NCBI GenBank assembly: GCA_045593985.1
Contig: JAZNXR010000014.1
Location: 1-23,477 of the forward strand
DNA length: 23,477 bases
Reading direction: 5' to 3'
From: Colimorpha_A sp045593985
GTDB taxonomy: Bacteria; Bacillota; Clostridia; Oscillospirales; CAG-272
Shown here piece after piece: positions 8,453-16,705 of this stretch. The first letter of the stretch is position 1. Each line of letters starts with the position of its first letter. A program made the position numbers and the translations under genes. A model generated the notes under the pieces. That model had not been told where the DNA came from. It saw nothing but the letters and a program-made list of their open reading frames with translations, and did no database searches.

Positions 8453-9679
8453 TTATGTTCTGTTTTCGATTACCGAAAGCAGCTTATTTGTAAGCTCTTC
8501 AAAGCAATATTTTTCTGCTGTTTCAAGAGCATTTTGACTGTACTGCAAATAGGTCTCTCCGTCCATACTGACAAAGCTTTCGATCGAACGGGCAATATTT
8601 TCAGCACTCGGCTCTGTGATTTCTTCACCTGCGCCAAAAGCAACCGATGGATTGTGACCGCTTGGGAAGTCGGATAAGATCGGCTTTCCCGCCGCCAGAT
8701 AATCAAAGAGCTTGTTAAAGCTGATTCCGTAGGCAAAAAGCGGTGTTGGCGTGTTATGCGCAATATTCAAGTCGGCGCGGCTGACAATTGACGGGACAAA
8801 GTGCTTTGCCACTCTGCCCTTGAATACGACGTTTTTGATCTGTTCTTCTTCAACACGCAGGCGAAGACCGTCAAGCTCATCGCCGTCACCCCAGATGAGA
8901 AACTTCACCTTTGGATTTTCGACCAGCTTTGCGGCGTCGAGAAGCAATCCGAGGTTATTGACCTTACGAATCGAGCCGGTATACACCACCTTGAAGGCTT
9001 CGGCATCGTCGAGGTCGGGATCGTCATAGTGATGCTTTTCCCTGTTCTCGTTGAAAAGCTTTAAATCTACGCCGTTATTAACGTAGAACACCTTGCTTTT
9101 CGGGATATCCTTTTCCCAGCCCTGCTCCTCGATATACTGATAAGCGTTTTCCATTGTGAAAACCACGGCATCCGCTTTTTTGTATATCCACTTTTCGAGC
9201 CATCTGAGAGCTATTACCGCAGGATTTTTCGGCCCTGCAATTCCGTAAGCAACAATAGATTCCGGCCAAAGGTCGGCAATTTCCGCAATTCCCCGACAGC
9301 CGTATTTACGGGCAAGACGAATTCCCATCGCACAGGAGGTGGGCGGCATTGACGTCGCCACGATAGCATCGGGCTTGGGGAAATGCTTGCAAACGCCGGG
9401 AAGCTTCCAGGCGAACTGGCAGATATTATATACTCTCTTTATTCCGCTTCCGTTATAATCGGAGCAGCGGACGTATACGTAATGCACACCGTCAACGGTT
9501 TCTTCACGCCACTTTGCTTTGTCGGTGATCAGATTCCTATCCGAATTATGAACCGTACTGGCGGCAAATATAGTAACATCATGCCCCATCGCCATAAGAT
9601 GCTTAGCAAAATAGGTTTGTCTTGCCAAGGGATAATACTGTGGCGGTACGGCATAATGATTGATAAGCCATATATTCAT
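8453..9679 (-). CDS. Glycosyltransferase family 4, WbuB-like; first gene of the polysaccharide operon
   Basis: 408 residues. The N-terminus MNIWLINHYAVPPQYYPLAR with AKHLMAMGHDVTIFA is the characteristic opening of WbuB-like GT4 glycosyltransferases. PDAIVATSMPPTSCAMG and a GT-B donor domain (VVYTGSIRKVNN, then ISFNKLFDYLAAGKPIL) follow. It probably transfers an amino sugar in repeat-unit assembly; the donor is unknown. Start ATG 9679 is chosen because AAAGGAC stands six bases upstream and the protein then begins exactly as the family does. The frame stays open to 9745 but those 22 extra residues look unrelated. A promoter at 9760-9788 precedes it, making it the first gene of an operon that appears to continue without terminators to the left edge. 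Confidence 0.9.
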   Translation of the reverse strand: MNIWLINHYAVPPQYYPLARQTYFAKHLMAMGHDVTIFAASTVHNSDRNLITDKAKWREETVDGVHYVYVRCSDYNGSGIKRVYNICQFAWKLPGVCKHFPKPDAIVATSMPPTSCAMGIRLARKYGCRGIAEIADLWPESIVAYGIAGPKNPAVIALRWLEKWIYKKADAVVFTMENAYQYIEEQGWEKDIPKSKVFYVNNGVDLKLFNENREKHHYDDPDLDDAEAFKVVYTGSIRKVNNLGLLLDAAKLVENPKVKFLIWGDGDELDGLRLRVEEEQIKNVVFKGRVAKHFVPSIVSRADLNIAHNTPTPLFAYGISFNKLFDYLAAGKPILSDFPSGHNPSVAFGAGEEITEPSAENIARSIESFVSMDGETYLQYSQNALETAEKYCFEELTNKLLSVIENRT

Positions 9680-9759
9680 AAAAAGTCCTTTCCTGATACG
9701 GTCAAAACCGCACGAAAAAACGGCGCAAAAAATAGACGTGCACATATTTGCACTATATT

Positions 9760-9788
9760 ATTATACACCATATAGCTTTGAAAATCAA
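9760..9788 (-). promoter_or_regulatory. Sigma-A promoter of the polysaccharide operon
   Basis: Read on the minus strand: -35 TTGATT (9788-9783), 17-base spacer, -10 TATAAT (9765-9760). This predicts a start near 9753 and a leader of about 75 bases before ATG 9679. It is the only good promoter seen upstream of the left-hand operon. Confidence 0.7.
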
Positions 9789-9850
9789 TACATTTTTCGA
9801 TTATATATCCAAAAAGCTAACAATATTTTCAATTAGCCAAGGTACAGTAA

Positions 9851-9868
9851 TTTGACGAATTTGACAAA
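9851..9868. repeat. Tandem 9-bp repeat TTTGACGAA/TTTGACAAA between divergent operons
   Basis: Two adjacent 9-mers, TTTGACGAA at 9851-9859 and TTTGACAAA at 9860-9868, differ at one base. They lie between the two divergent promoters. They could be a regulator site, but this is inference from position only. No good -10 lies at the right distance to make either copy a -35 box. Confidence 0.35.
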
Positions 9869-9884
9869 ATTCATTTTTTTAGCA

Positions 9885-9900
9885 CGCCTATTTATAGGCG
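9885..9900. repeat. Palindrome upstream of the yfhO promoter (possible operator)
   Basis: CGCCTAT-TT-ATAGGCG is a 7-bp perfect inverted repeat ending 15 bases before the -35 box of the plus-strand promoter. It has no T-run on the plus strand and is followed by A's on the minus strand, so it is not a terminator. The position suits a regulator binding site. Confidence 0.4.
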
Positions 9901-9915
9901 CCTACTAAAAACGAC

Positions 9916-9944
9916 TTGACATATTTGTGAAATCGAGCTATACT
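9916..9944 (+). promoter_or_regulatory. Sigma-A promoter of the YfhO-GT2-GtrA operon
   Basis: -35 TTGACA (9916-9921), 17-base spacer, -10 TATACT (9939-9944). A second TATAAT at 9944-9949 would need a 22-base spacer and is less likely. The predicted start is near 9951, giving a leader of about 50 bases. Confidence 0.75.
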
Positions 9945-10000
9945 ATAATGAGTTGTTTTCTGAGATTTTCTCTTTACATTCTGTTCGGAAAGGTAAAATA

Positions 10001-12511
10001 ATGAACATTCGTAAGTTCTTTTCGAAAAAGCATTATCCGCTGTTGATTTTCCTTCTTCAGCTTATGTTGCTTGCGATTTCCTTAATCAAAACCGCGACAT
10101 TTGCTTCCGAATTCGACTGGATGACTCAGCACTCTGCCCTTCCCGATTATTATCGAAAGCTCTTTTATGAGACGGGACGCATCGCACCAGATCTTGCAAT
10201 GGGGCTTGGCGGCGGACAGAACGTCTTTGCTTTTGCATATTACGGACTTTTTAATCCGATTTTTCTTATTTCGTATTTGCTTCCCTTTGTGCCAATGCCG
10301 ATCTATGTGCAGGTCGCAAGCGCAGTTTTATACCTCGTCAGCGGCGTCCTTGCATATTATTGGCTCAAGCATCGCTTTGAGGAAACCGTCGCTTTCTGCG
10401 GCGCTTCGATCTTTGCTCTCACGCCTGCGCTTCTTTATCATGCGCATCACCATATTATGTTTGTGTGGTACATACCCTTTGTGCTGCTCGGACTAATAGG
10501 AATCGACCGCTTTGTTGAGCAAAAAAAGTATCTTTTGCTCACCGTCAGCGTTGCGGCAATAATACTTACCAGCTATATGTACAGCCCTACTGCGCTGATC
10601 GGTCTTTTCACTTATTACATATACCGCATTCTTGAGCAAAAGCCCTTTTCCCTCTCAAAGCTGTTTGTCGGCGCAGTTCCGTTTATTCTCGGCGTTATGA
10701 TAAGCGCTGTTTTGCTTATCCCTACGGCTCTTATAATCTTTGGGGGGCGCATTTCCGATTCCGCAGGAATGTCCTTCTCCGCAGTAGAGCTTATATTCCC
10801 CAGCATAAAGGAGCTGTTTTACCGTGGCTTCACGCCGGGACTAACATTCATTATGCTTTTCAGCATATTTACCATGCTCTTTTCGAGCAAAAGGCAGGAC
10901 CGTATTTTCAGCATCATACTGCTGATTTTAACGCTTGCACCTGTTTCCTTGCTTCTTCTGAACGGTGGGCTGTACATTCGAGGCAAAATACTGATCGCCT
11001 TGACTCCCCTTTATTCTCTTTGCTTTTGTTCAATGTTGGAAAGATGCAAGGAAAGAGAGAAGCTGATTCCTGCCCTTGCTGCGCTTTGCGTTTCGTTCGC
11101 TCTTTTGCTCGTGAGAATAAACATATCAAAGCCCTCGTGGATCGCCCTCATGATCGTCGATGCGGTCCTGACAGCAGTTACTCTTGCAGTTTATTTCCGA
11201 TTCCGCTTGAGCAAAAAAAGCGTTTGGAAAATCGTGGCTTTATCAACAGCAATGCTTCTCACGGTCACAAACATTGCCGTTCAGTTAACCGAGGATTTCG
11301 TTAGAGTAAGCACTTTTACCGCCCTTGATTCCGATAACGCATCTGTCGAAAGCCTGGCAAACAAGGTGGCAAAAAAGGATCCCACCTTCTATCGGTCAAC
11401 AAGTTTACTTAATCGGCACGACACCGTAAACCTGACTTATGCCGATAACTGGTTTGGCACGTCGATCTATTCGTCGACAAGTAATCCGTATTTCATACGC
11501 TTTTATAACGAAATGCTCGGCAATAACATTCAGTTCGACAACGACTATATCGACGTTGCTTCAACTAATCCGCTTTTCAATTCCTTCATGGGCGTAAAAT
11601 ACATCTATGCCGCAGGCGATCCCGACGAGCTGTATTACGATAAAATCGACAGTCAGGACGGCTGTACCGTATTCGAAAACAAATTCTTCCTCCCCTTGAT
11701 CTACACTCACACTCAAATGATATCGGAGGATGATTATCTTTCCCTTTCCTGCCCCGACCAAATCAGCGCCCTGTTCGGCACGGTCACGGTTGACGGTATG
11801 AAAAACAGCACTTACATAGCTGAAAATGTTTCAAAAATCGCAGTCGGCAGTCTGAAAGATAATTACGTATTAGATATTAGTAATGACGGCGAAACGATGA
11901 TAGTTCCCTTGGACGAGCCGATCGACGGCAAATTTGTTCTTGTCCGTTTTTCATTAAACTACAACCCGAATCACGACCTTGACATTACCGTAAACGGCGT
12001 CAACAATCTCCTTTCGGAGTCCAGCTCGATCTATCACAACCACAACAACGTCTTTGAATACGTACTTTCTTCAAAGGAGCCGATAACCGAGCTTGTATTT
12101 TCATTCACAAAAGGCCACTACGATTTTTCGGGCATCAGCGTTCACACGCTTGATATTTCGCCCGAGAATGTGCCCTTTGTCCCCGCAAGCGATATTGTCT
12201 TTGATAGCAAAAACAGCGTGATCAGCTCAAGGGTTAGGCTTGATGCCGATGGCGTTATGGCGACTACACTTCCCTATGATAGCGGATATCGCATTTACAT
12301 TGACGGCAAAGAAACAGAGCTTTTGAAAGTTAATACCGCATTTATCGGCTGTGAAATACCGGCAGGAGAGCATGAGATCAAAATAGTCTACCGAGCTCCC
12401 GGCTTCGCTCTCGGAAAAAGCATCAGCATCTCAGGCGTAATTATTCTGCTTGCAGGCATACTCATAGATAACGCAATAAAGGTTCGCAGGAAAAAATCAA
12501 AAACAACGTAA
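10001..12511 (+). CDS. yfhO: YfhO-family membrane glycosyltransferase (GT-C like)
   Basis: 836-residue membrane protein. A first helix (about 13-33) is followed by an external loop with FDWMTQHS (D39), then the family stretch MGLGGGQNVFAFAYYGLFNP. Many further hydrophobic segments run to about residue 440, then a large hydrophilic, presumably extracytoplasmic domain (about 445-800), and a final helix (about 805-825) before a basic tail. YfhO proteins of Bacillus and Listeria transfer a sugar from undecaprenyl phosphate to a surface polymer such as lipoteichoic acid, together with a CsbB-type glycosyltransferase and GtcA. Both partners follow here in the same operon. Start ATG 10001 has GGAAAGG eight bases upstream; an in-frame TTG at 9953 lacks such a site. 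The acceptor polymer and sugar are unknown. Confidence 0.88.
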   Translation: MNIRKFFSKKHYPLLIFLLQLMLLAISLIKTATFASEFDWMTQHSALPDYYRKLFYETGRIAPDLAMGLGGGQNVFAFAYYGLFNPIFLISYLLPFVPMPIYVQVASAVLYLVSGVLAYYWLKHRFEETVAFCGASIFALTPALLYHAHHHIMFVWYIPFVLLGLIGIDRFVEQKKYLLLTVSVAAIILTSYMYSPTALIGLFTYYIYRILEQKPFSLSKLFVGAVPFILGVMISAVLLIPTALIIFGGRISDSAGMSFSAVELIFPSIKELFYRGFTPGLTFIMLFSIFTMLFSSKRQDRIFSIILLILTLAPVSLLLLNGGLYIRGKILIALTPLYSLCFCSMLERCKEREKLIPALAALCVSFALLLVRINISKPSWIALMIVDAVLTAVTLAVYFRFRLSKKSVWKIVALSTAMLLTVTNIAVQLTEDFVRVSTFTALDSDNASVESLANKVAKKDPTFYRSTSLLNRHDTVNLTYADNWFGTSIYSSTSNPYFIRFYNEMLGNNIQFDNDYIDVASTNPLFNSFMGVKYIYAAGDPDELYYDKIDSQDGCTVFENKFFLPLIYTHTQMISEDDYLSLSCPDQISALFGTVTVDGMKNSTYIAENVSKIAVGSLKDNYVLDISNDGETMIVPLDEPIDGKFVLVRFSLNYNPNHDLDITVNGVNNLLSESSSIYHNHNNVFEYVLSSKEPITELVFSFTKGHYDFSGISVHTLDISPENVPFVPASDIVFDSKNSVISSRVRLDADGVMATTLPYDSGYRIYIDGKETELLKVNTAFIGCEIPAGEHEIKIVYRAPGFALGKSISISGVIILLAGILIDNAIKVRRKKSKTT

Positions 12512-12521
12512 CGGAGAATAT

Positions 12522-13253
12522 ATGAAATATTCTGTTTGTATCCCCATGTACAACGAAATAAGCATCATCGCCAAAACCGCAAAGACTCTTTCGGATTATA
12601 TGGAAGGTCGGTTTGAGGACTATGAAATACTCTTTTCGGACGACGGTAGCAAGGACGGCTGCAAGGAAGCCGTTGAGGCGCTCGGCTTAAAGAACGTCAG
12701 AGCAATAGGCTATGAAGCAAATGCAGGAAAAGGCAAGGCTGTGCGAGAGGCGGTTTTGCACGCCGAGGGAGATATCATCCTTTTCACCGATGCTGATTTG
12801 GCGTTTGGCACCGACGTTATCGAGGGCATCTTTAAGGAAATGGAGCAAAATCCCGACGCCGATATGCTTATTGGCTCCCGTGCCATTCACCCCGAGGGCT
12901 ATGAAGGATATACCGCCATTCGCAAGCTCACTTCAAAGGTATACCTCGGTATGCTTAAGCTTTTCGGCGGTCTTAAGGTCTCCGATTCACAGTGCGGCTG
13001 CAAGGCATTCCGTGCCAAAGCAGGAAAAGAGGTTTTCTCCCGTTGCATTATAGACGGCTTTGCCTTCGATTTGGAGGTAATACTTCGAATGCAGAATCGC
13101 AAGAGCCGTATTCTCGAATATCCGATAAAAATTGTCAATCACCGTGAATCCAAGGTGAACATATTCCGTGATACGATTCGTATGCTGAAGGATTTGCGCC
13201 GCATAAAGAAACAACTCAAAAAAGAAAGCAAGGAAAATGAAGGAACTATATAA
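12522..13253 (+). CDS. Polyprenyl-phosphate glycosyltransferase, family GT2 (DPM1/ALG5-like)
   Basis: 243 residues with a single GT-A domain: MKYSVCIPMYNE at the start, DDGSKDG (about 40-46), metal-binding DAD (D90-D92 in ILFTDADLAF), IGSRA, then SDSQCGCKAFR and FAFDLEVILR, the pattern of dolichyl/undecaprenyl-phosphate hexosyltransferases. It should load a sugar from a nucleotide donor onto undecaprenyl phosphate at the inner membrane face. CsbB and GtrB proteins carry two C-terminal membrane helices. This protein lacks them and ends in a lysine-rich, probably amphipathic helix, as DPM1/ALG5-type enzymes can. It starts 10 bases after the yfhO stop with GGAG six bases upstream and overlaps the next gene by 17 bases, so the three genes are co-translated. 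Confidence 0.9.
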   Translation: MKYSVCIPMYNEISIIAKTAKTLSDYMEGRFEDYEILFSDDGSKDGCKEAVEALGLKNVRAIGYEANAGKGKAVREAVLHAEGDIILFTDADLAFGTDVIEGIFKEMEQNPDADMLIGSRAIHPEGYEGYTAIRKLTSKVYLGMLKLFGGLKVSDSQCGCKAFRAKAGKEVFSRCIIDGFAFDLEVILRMQNRKSRILEYPIKIVNHRESKVNIFRDTIRMLKDLRRIKKQLKKESKENEGTI

Positions 13254-13719
13254 AAAACATAAAGAGATGATCGATTATCTGTTTTTCGGGGTTTTGACTA
13301 CCATAGTCGGCTTCGGAACTTACGCCTTGATCATTGCTCTGCTTAAGCCCTCAATGCATACCGAAAGCGGCCGTGCAAACGATCTGTTGATCCTGATTGC
13401 GCAGGTCGTCCAGTGGATCGCCGCTGTGCTGTTCGCATTTGTCGTAAACAAAATATTCGTCTTCCGTGATCAGAATAAAGGCGTTGCCACCGTCTTAAAG
13501 CAGCTTGCCGTTTTTTCCTCGTCACGCCTTGTTACTCTCGTTTTGGAAACGCTTATTATTTACGGCTGTATGTGGGTTTGCGAAGCGGTCAGCTACCGTG
13601 ATTTCTGGCTCTTTACGGGAGAAAACATCGCAAAGCTCATCGGCGCAATTGTCGTTGTTATAACAAATTATTTCATCTCCAAATTCCTCGTTTTTGCCCA
13701 AAAATCAAAGCAGGATTAA
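13237..13719 (+). CDS. GtrA/GtcA-family membrane protein (polyprenyl-phosphate-sugar flippase)
   Basis: 160 residues with four predicted membrane helices (about 13-35, 51-69, 87-107 and 122-148). It shows the family landmarks FAFVVNKIFVFRD after helix 2 and TNYFISKFLVF after helix 4. GtrA/GtcA proteins are thought to flip undecaprenyl-phosphate-linked monosaccharides to the outer face. Here it supplies the transport step between the cytosolic GT2 enzyme and the YfhO-type transferase. The ATG at 13237 lies inside the 3' end of the GT2 gene with AAGGA just upstream, so translation is likely coupled. A strong hairpin terminator follows at 13737-13764. Confidence 0.9.
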   Translation: MKELYKKHKEMIDYLFFGVLTTIVGFGTYALIIALLKPSMHTESGRANDLLILIAQVVQWIAAVLFAFVVNKIFVFRDQNKGVATVLKQLAVFSSSRLVTLVLETLIIYGCMWVCEAVSYRDFWLFTGENIAKLIGAIVVVITNYFISKFLVFAQKSKQD

Positions 13720-13736
13720 GATTATCGACACAAAAG

Positions 13737-13764
13737 AAAAACCACCCGATCGGGTGGTTTTTTT
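13737..13764. terminator. Bidirectional terminator between the glycosylation operon and the GH127 gene
   Basis: A perfect palindrome from 13737 to 13762 (arm AAAAACCACCCGA and its complement) is followed by T's on both strands. It ends the plus-strand operon (stop 13719) and the convergent GH127 gene (stop 13822). Nearly the same stem recurs at 17754-17779 and 23138-23163. Confidence 0.9.
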
Positions 13765-13821
13765 GGATTGTGCTTCCTTAACAGATGCCTATTCCTTATG
13801 ACAGAGCTTGTGTTTTTTTGA

Positions 13822-15621
13822 TCATTCGCGGCGTAGCCAGACTATCATATCAGTCTCGCCTCTGTTTGCAAAACAATTATAGGGAATGAGCTTAAGGCTT
13901 GCTCTCGCCTTTTGCGGTGCGAAATTTGAATAAAGCCCATCGCCGAAATCCATTTCTTTTACGCAATCAACTGTCAGCGTGTAGAGTCCGAAGCTATTGT
14001 CGAAAACTTCGTTGAATACAGGTGATTGGGAAATAGAATAGCTATGAAGATCTGCGCCGTTGTCCACGCCCTCTGCGCAATATATTACAGGACCTCTTGC
14101 GACACATACACGCCCTGCATTTCTCATCACACGGCTGTCGGCATACACAAGCCTCGGTTTTATGTCAAATTCCACCTTAATCTCGGAGCCGTCGTTCTCA
14201 ACAACCGCATATCCGCGTTCAACGGTATATGGCTTGTTAAGAGTAAAATGCTCGCACCATGACGGTATTCGCACTGCTACCTTGGCAGCGCCTTTAGCTG
14301 TCAGGCTTATTATTCCGCTGTTGGGATAATCGGTTTCTTGAGTGCAGCACACCCCATCGTCACACAACCGTGAGGAGATGAACTGATTGACGTATAAGAT
14401 GTCGTCATCAATACCGTAAACGTAGTTTCCAATAGAGGAAAGAAGTCTGTTAATATTAGGCGGACAGCAGGAGCAGCCAAATATGGCGGGGCGCTGTGTT
14501 ATGGGGAATCTGCGTTTTCCTTGAGGGGTAGACCATCGCTCTGACATATTTATTTCGAGAGGATTTGTGTAAAAGAATCTTTGTCCGTCTATTGATAATC
14601 CCGATAGCACACCGTTGTATAAAGTGCGCTCAACTATATCGGCGTATTTTGCATCGTTTTCAAGGGCAAGCATAGCATTACTGAAAAACGCAAGAGATAT
14701 CGCTGCGCAGGTCTCGGCATAAGCCGTATCATTTGGAAGATCGTAGCTTCTTGTAAACGCCTCGCCTATTTCAGAAGAGCCGACGCCGCCCGTTACGTAC
14801 ATTTTACTCGTCGTTATATCTTTCCAAAGAATACGGCAAGCTTTTTTCAGCTCATCGTCATCCGTCTCTTTTGCAAGATACGCCATGCCCGTGTAAAGAT
14901 ATAAAGCGCGGACCGCGTGCCCGAGGGCATCCGTCTGCTCTCTAACGGGCTTGTGACTTTGGGTTTGCTCGGGATAATCGTCCTCGATAATAGTTCCTCG
15001 GGTATTTATGAAATGAGATGCAAGATCAAGATATTTTCTTTTGCCTGTATAGCGGTACATACGAACGAGAGCAAGCTCTATCTCCTCGTGCCCGGGTGTG
15101 AAGAATGCGCCGCTCTTTTCAACAACGAACACATTGTATATATGTTCCGCATATTTTCCCATACATTCAAGAAGCTCTGTCTTGCCCGTCGCTTCGGCGT
15201 ATGCAACAGCCGCCTCCATCAGATGTCCGGCACAGTAAAGCTCGTGATCGTGGCGCCTTAAAAACCTACTTTCAGGCTCACAGACAGTGAAGTAAATGTT
15301 GAAATAGCCGTTATCCTCTTGATGCTCCTTTATTTTGGATATGATGCTGTCTATCTTTTCTTCAAGCTCATGCATCTCGGGGTGATGCTTAAGAATATAA
15401 GCTCCGCCTTCTATCCATTTAGCAACGTCACTATCCCAAAAGAAATGTGGCTTAACAGAGCCTTCGACGTCGGGCTTATAGTCGAAATCAAAGGCAGATA
15501 TTCTGCCCGTTTCAAAGAAGCGGTCGTATACCACGTCAATCGTGATTTTCCGATTTAGCTCTTGCTTTTCGAAAAGATAGCCTGATGTGAGACACACATT
15601 TTTATATGAGTATGTTTTCAT
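13822..15621 (-). CDS. GH127 family glycoside hydrolase (beta-L-arabinofuranosidase type, DUF1680)
   Basis: 599 residues matching GH127 in length and landmarks: GGAYILKHHPEM, DNGYFNIYF, HDHELYCAGHL, YAETCAA, and the cysteine cluster CSCCPPN. In the characterised enzyme HypBA1 a zinc ion is held by Glu338, Cys340 and two adjacent cysteines (417, 418), one of which is the nucleophile, and Glu322 is the acid/base. Here E303, C305, C385/C386 and E287 (in SSEIGEAFT) fall at almost the same spacings. Known members release L-arabinose from beta-linked arabinofuranosides, and related ones act on other rare sugars. No signal peptide is visible, so it should be cytosolic. Start ATG 15621 has GAGG about eight bases upstream; an in-frame ATG at 15651 does not. 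It is divergent from an AraC regulator. Confidence 0.9.
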   Translation of the reverse strand: MKTYSYKNVCLTSGYLFEKQELNRKITIDVVYDRFFETGRISAFDFDYKPDVEGSVKPHFFWDSDVAKWIEGGAYILKHHPEMHELEEKIDSIISKIKEHQEDNGYFNIYFTVCEPESRFLRRHDHELYCAGHLMEAAVAYAEATGKTELLECMGKYAEHIYNVFVVEKSGAFFTPGHEEIELALVRMYRYTGKRKYLDLASHFINTRGTIIEDDYPEQTQSHKPVREQTDALGHAVRALYLYTGMAYLAKETDDDELKKACRILWKDITTSKMYVTGGVGSSEIGEAFTRSYDLPNDTAYAETCAAISLAFFSNAMLALENDAKYADIVERTLYNGVLSGLSIDGQRFFYTNPLEINMSERWSTPQGKRRFPITQRPAIFGCSCCPPNINRLLSSIGNYVYGIDDDILYVNQFISSRLCDDGVCCTQETDYPNSGIISLTAKGAAKVAVRIPSWCEHFTLNKPYTVERGYAVVENDGSEIKVEFDIKPRLVYADSRVMRNAGRVCVARGPVIYCAEGVDNGADLHSYSISQSPVFNEVFDNSFGLYTLTVDCVKEMDFGDGLYSNFAPQKARASLKLIPYNCFANRGETDMIVWLRRE

Positions 15622-15657
15622 AATAATACCTCGAAACAACTGTATTTTCAAAAATAT

Positions 15658-15705
15658 TTGATTTTCTTGTGGGTTTATTATATAATATACTCATACGATA
15701 ATCAA
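15658..15705. promoter_or_regulatory. Symmetric bidirectional promoter for GH127 and AraC regulator
   Basis: Plus strand: TTGATT 15658-15663, 17-base spacer, TATAAT 15681-15686. Minus strand: TTGATT 15705-15700, 17-base spacer, TATAAT 15682-15677. Both halves have identical boxes and spacers, and the two -10 elements overlap inside the palindrome ATTATATAAT (15677-15686). RNA polymerase could start in either direction but hardly in both at once. Confidence 0.75.
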
Positions 15706-15740
15706 TTCTCAAAACACGACACGAGGTAAGAAAAAACGAT

Positions 15741-16517
15741 ATGAATATTCTGACAAACAACAACTTTGTTTTTTCATATACGGGGCTTTTTTCAACTACA
15801 ACGGAGTGGATACACCCCAAGCGAACAGAAAAAACCTATGAGATAATATGTGTCACAAAAGGAACGGTATATATTCAAGAGGGAGATCGCGAATATACGG
15901 TAAAGCAGGGGCAGCTGATTCTTCTATCCCCGAATGTGCTTCATTACGGGACGAAGGTAACGAGTGACGTCAGCTTTTATTGGGTACATTTTTCAGTAAA
16001 GGGGGATTGCCTCCCATTTGATAAACGCTTTTTCGAAAGCTTCAACGATATGTATCTCTTTAAGGAGCTTTTGCACTATAACAATCTGCCGAGCATTCCC
16101 GAATACGCCGTAAATTCTGTGCTCATTCATATACTCGCCGTGCTTTGTCATTTATCCGAAAAAGGCGTGGGCAGCTATAACAGTATTGCCGAGACACTTC
16201 TTGAGTGGATAAGAATAAATGCAGATGCCTCTCTCACCGCTAAAAGTGTGGCGGAGCATTTCAGCTATTCCCCCGACCACATAAACCGAATTTGCAAAAG
16301 GAATTGCGGAATTGGCACGAAGGCACTTATCAATAATTATTTGCTTGCGAGAGCCAAGGAGCTTTTATGCAATACAGAAAAGTATGTAAAGGAAATAGCA
16401 GCAGAGCTTGCATTCCCAAGCGACAAAGCCTTCATTGGATACTTTAAATACCATGAAGGCTGTTATCCTTCGGAATTTCGTAATCGCTTTGGGAAAATAC
16501 ATATGAATAATAAATAG
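15741..16517 (+). CDS. AraC-family transcriptional regulator (cupin plus double HTH), paired with GH127
   Basis: 258 residues. The N-terminal cupin-like sensor contains YEIICVTKGTVYIQEGDREY and QLILLSPNVLHYG (about 33-72). The C-terminal AraC domain (about 155-250) has a first helix-turn-helix around LTAKSVAEHFSYSPDHINRI and a second around VKEIAAELAFPSDKAFIGYF, ending in the usual YPSEFRNRF. It probably senses a sugar released from the GH127 substrate and controls the divergent GH127 gene from their shared 119-base intergenic region; this is inferred from position. The ribosome binding site is weak (GAGG is 14 bases upstream), suggesting low expression. A terminator-like inverted repeat follows at 16664-16702. 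Confidence 0.88.
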   Translation: MNILTNNNFVFSYTGLFSTTTEWIHPKRTEKTYEIICVTKGTVYIQEGDREYTVKQGQLILLSPNVLHYGTKVTSDVSFYWVHFSVKGDCLPFDKRFFESFNDMYLFKELLHYNNLPSIPEYAVNSVLIHILAVLCHLSEKGVGSYNSIAETLLEWIRINADASLTAKSVAEHFSYSPDHINRICKRNCGIGTKALINNYLLARAKELLCNTEKYVKEIAAELAFPSDKAFIGYFKYHEGCYPSEFRNRFGKIHMNNK

Positions 16518-16663
16518 TCAAGCGGCAGTTCACCATTTGCTTGCGATGAGGTGTCATGAAGCCCCTTCCCCTCCGCCGAAGGCGGAATCAAAAAAGCCAC
16601 CATCAAAACTGCCGAAATTAGTGGTTAAAGGGCAAAAATAAGGCTTTTGGGGGCATATAAGGC
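16518..16663. other. Non-coding stretch with nested inverted repeats
   Basis: No gene is seen between the AraC stop and the terminator-like repeat. It holds a perfect short hairpin TCCGCC-GAA-GGCGGA (16572-16586) and a long-range inverted repeat CGGCAGTT (16524-16531) / AACTGCCG (16606-16613) that encloses it. This could be a small palindromic repeat element or a structured 3' end; neither can be settled here. Confidence 0.4.
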
Positions 16664-16704
16664 AAAATTCCATAGCCGAAATTGTATCGACTATGGAATT
16701 TTTG
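16664..16704. terminator. Terminator-like inverted repeat between AraC gene and the 208-residue membrane protein gene
   Basis: A 12-bp inverted repeat, AAAATTCCATAG (16664-16675) and CTATGGAATTTT (16691-16702), with a 15-base loop. T's follow on the plus strand and a short T-run on the minus strand. It lies between two convergent genes and directly abuts the stop at 16706. The AT-rich stem and large loop make it a weaker candidate than the others. Confidence 0.55.
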
Positions 16705-16705
16705 A

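Noticed and set aside
9885..9900. Inverted repeat considered as a terminator
   Set aside because: It is followed by no T-run on either strand and lies upstream of a promoter, so an operator is more likely.
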